A stretch of DNA of 14,066 nt, taken from contig JAZRBM010000011.1 in the NCBI GenBank assembly GCA_045635085.1, positions 1 through 14,066 on the forward strand, read 5' to 3'. This document shows, piece after piece, positions 13,158 to 14,066 of the stretch. The stretch comes from Congzhengia sp045635085 (GTDB taxonomy: Bacteria > Bacillota > Clostridia > UBA1381 > UBA9506). A program made the position numbers and the translations under genes. The notes under the pieces were generated by a model. That model was not told where the DNA came from and searched no databases. It saw nothing but the letters and a program-made list of their open reading frames with translations. Each line of letters opens with the position of its first letter. Within the stretch, counting starts at the first letter, position 1.

Positions 13158-13507
13158 TTCTTATCATCTCCCTTAAGCTTGACCATGAGCTCTACAGCTG
13201 CTTTTTCATCGATAAGGCCATCTTTTACTGTAATGTCTACATTCACTACTGTACCGGGACGAGTGAGTCCAAAGTGTACTGTATCATCTCCCTCAGGCCT
13301 GTTCATTATACTTCTGAATAAGCACTCTGACATCTTCAGATACATCTTCTGCAGCTGCTCTGAGTCCATTTGTCTAATTGCAGCTGCTATCAGCTCATCC
13401 GGATCCGGATCCGGAACATCCTCTATCAGGAGAGCTACCTTGTAAGCTCCTTCCCAGTTAGCATAATGCAGAGCTTCCTCTCTGGATATAAACGGACATT
13501 TACTCAT
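13154..13507 (-). CDS. Hypothetical early protein
   Basis: A 117-residue protein, not recognised. It begins SKCPFISREEALHYANWEGAYKVALLIED, has an acidic Pro-Asp repeat (VPDPDPDE, about 30-37), a helix (ELIAAAIRQMDSEQLQKMYLKMSECLFRSIM) and a beta-like C-terminal part (TVVNVDITVKDGL). I start at the ATG at 13507, with AAGGTG six bases upstream. The frame is open to 13582, but the extra 25 residues would lie over the coding end of the first gene and have no ribosome binding site. It overlaps that gene by 8 bases. Confidence 0.65.
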   Translation of the reverse strand: MSKCPFISREEALHYANWEGAYKVALLIEDVPDPDPDELIAAAIRQMDSEQLQKMYLKMSECLFRSIMNRPEGDDTVHFGLTRPGTVVNVDITVKDGLIDEKAAVELMVKLKGDDKK

Positions 13508-13763
13508 TGATATCACCTTCTTCCTGATATTCGGGACAAATACCCGGACAGAGCTTGTTGATGATCCTGCAGTCTCCCTCATAGTTTCTGTTAGGACAGG
13601 GCTGCATCTCCTGAAGCCTCTTCTGATAGAGATCCTTCCGGATCTGAAGCTTCCTCCTGACTCTTGCTGTCTTGGTGACTTCAGCTACAACATGGATCTC
13701 TCCTCTGCAGTTGATCCCATAGAGAGCAGTTACTCTCTCCTTGTCTTTTTGGTACTTTTGCAT
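13500..13763 (-). CDS. First early gene: small basic protein with C-terminal Cys cluster
   Basis: An 87-residue protein and the first gene after the right-end promoter region. Residues 30-52 are strongly basic (KTARVRRKLQIRKDLYQKRL) and could bind nucleic acid. Cys at 56, 65, 72 and 76 (C-x8-C-x6-C-x3-C) could bind zinc. As the first protein made it is a natural candidate for a transcription switch or host-takeover factor, which is inference. I do not recognise the family. AAAGGAG lies ten bases before the ATG. Confidence 0.65.
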   Translation of the reverse strand: MQKYQKDKERVTALYGINCRGEIHVVAEVTKTARVRRKLQIRKDLYQKRLQEMQPCPNRNYEGDCRIINKLCPGICPEYQEEGDINE

Positions 13764-13825
13764 AATAAGTCAACTCCTTTTATAGTATGAATTGTATGTG
13801 CATATACTCTTGTATATACATAGTT

Positions 13826-13854
13826 ATTATACAGCAAGTTATACAGAAATTATT
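13826..13854 (-). promoter_or_regulatory. Candidate early-operon promoter
   Basis: On the minus strand a perfect TATAAT lies at 13831-13826, about 60 bases before the first early gene. The -35 at 17 bases spacing (AATAAT, 13854-13849) is poor, so either an activator is needed or the ITR promoter serves this operon. Confidence 0.4.
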
Positions 13855-13902
13855 GTATATTCTGTGAATTGGTAGTTAATTTATTGTTAATTATGTAAAT
13901 AT

Positions 13903-13933
13903 AATTGGTTGACCAATATTGGTTGAACCAATT
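13903..13933. promoter_or_regulatory. Tandem operator-like palindromes, right end
   Basis: Two palindromes lie side by side: ATTGGTTGACCAAT (13904-13917) and ATTGGTTGAACCAAT (13918-13932). They abut, with centres about 14-15 bases apart. Together with the ITR copy at 13981-13996 this gives three good sites at the right end, plus a half-site at 13868-13874. They look like a cooperative binding array for a regulator or a DNA-organising protein. Confidence 0.6.
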
Positions 13934-13966
13934 GTGGTTGTATTACTGTTTGTTATTTATATTGAT

Positions 13967-13995
13967 ATTATACTACGTGTAATTGGTTGACCAAT
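13967..13995 (-). promoter_or_regulatory. Inward promoter candidate inside right ITR
   Basis: This is the mirror copy of the left ITR promoter: TATAAT (minus strand 13972-13967) in the context AGTATAATA, with the palindrome 13981-13996 lying over the -35 position. It would read leftward into the early operon. Confidence 0.4.
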
Positions 13996-13996
13996 T
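13981..13996. promoter_or_regulatory. Palindromic operator-like site in right ITR
   Basis: AATTGGTTGACCAATT is the exact reverse complement of the site at 84-99, with 7-bp arms and a 2-base centre. Confidence 0.6.
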
Positions 13997-13998
13997 GT

Positions 13999-14026
13999 CA
14001 CTTTAGCGCTTTACCACGTTAAAGTG
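13999..14026. repeat. Hairpin in right terminal repeat
   Basis: Bases 13999-14008 pair with 14017-14026 (CACTTTAGCG with CGTTAAAGTG), ten pairs with one G-T wobble at 14006/14019. The loop is the reverse complement of the left one. All three base differences between the two termini in this part fall in the stem and none in the loop. Confidence 0.6.
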
Positions 14027-14066
14027 GGAGGCGAAAATTTGTTCTATACTCTCTGTATAAGTACCC

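Larger units (their letters stand above)
13952..14066. repeat. Right inverted terminal repeat (replication origin end)
   Basis: This is the reverse-complement partner of the left terminus: bases 14020-14066 are identical to 47-1. It carries the same hairpin region (13999-14026), the same 16-base palindrome (13981-13996) and the same AGTATAATA box (13964-13974 region, minus strand). It lacks 13 of the bases found at 69-83 on the left. Finding both ends in one contig shows the genome is complete. Confidence 0.92.

Noticed and set aside
13508..13582. Longer start for the second early gene at 13582
   Set aside because: The extra residues read across the Cys-coding end of the first gene, and the ATG at 13507 has AAGGTG at the right distance.
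84..13996. Repeated palindromes considered as a CRISPR-like array
   Set aside because: Copies are 15-16 bases, few, split between the two ends and without regular spacers or associated genes.
1..14066. tRNA, rRNA, integrase, transposase or plasmid replication genes
   Set aside because: None seen on either strand. The window reads as a lytic phage genome only.
1..14066. Alternative genetic code (TGA as Trp), considered because of the small genome
   Set aside because: TGA ends several genes exactly at coupled junctions (for example 987-989 and 10863-10861), and Trp is encoded by TGG.

Overview
The window looks like one complete linear phage genome of 14,066 bp. The two ends are an imperfect inverted terminal repeat: the first 47 bases are identical when the right end is read in reverse complement, and similarity continues to about base 128 on the left and 13952 on the right. 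Together with a protein-primed family B DNA polymerase, a gp16-type packaging ATPase, a gp10-type portal and a gp9-type tail knob, this identifies a small phi29-like, short-tailed phage whose DNA ends would carry a covalent terminal protein. Strong AGGAGG-type ribosome binding sites, standard stop codons and A/T-rich promoters point to a Gram-positive (Firmicutes-like) host; the species cannot be read from the sequence.

Layout. (1) Bases 1-413: left terminus with hairpin, palindromes, two rightward promoter candidates and a structured RNA leader. (2) Bases 414-7356, plus strand: putative SSB, a short Pro/Gln-rich protein in the scaffold position, major capsid protein, an attenuator-like hairpin, portal (upper collar), lower collar, small tail protein and a large tail knob. 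(3) Bases 7357-7396: a symmetrical terminator hairpin between the convergent arms. (4) Bases 13763-7397, minus strand: thirteen tightly coupled genes in one operon. Nine small, mostly unrecognised early genes come first, then a probable terminal protein, the DNA polymerase, a small Cys-rich protein and the packaging ATPase. (5) Bases 13764-14066: right terminus with three good copies of an AATTGGT/ACCAATT palindrome and leftward promoter candidates.

How it works together (inference from phi29-like phages): the terminal protein bound to polymerase would start synthesis at each GGGTAC end, with the SSB covering displaced strands. The ATPase then packages TP-DNA through the portal into heads made of the capsid protein, and the collar and tail proteins complete the virion. 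I could not recognise a lysin, holin, separate receptor-binding fibre, p6-like DNA organiser or p4-like transcription activator. These functions are missing, carried by unrecognised genes, or fused into the tail protein.
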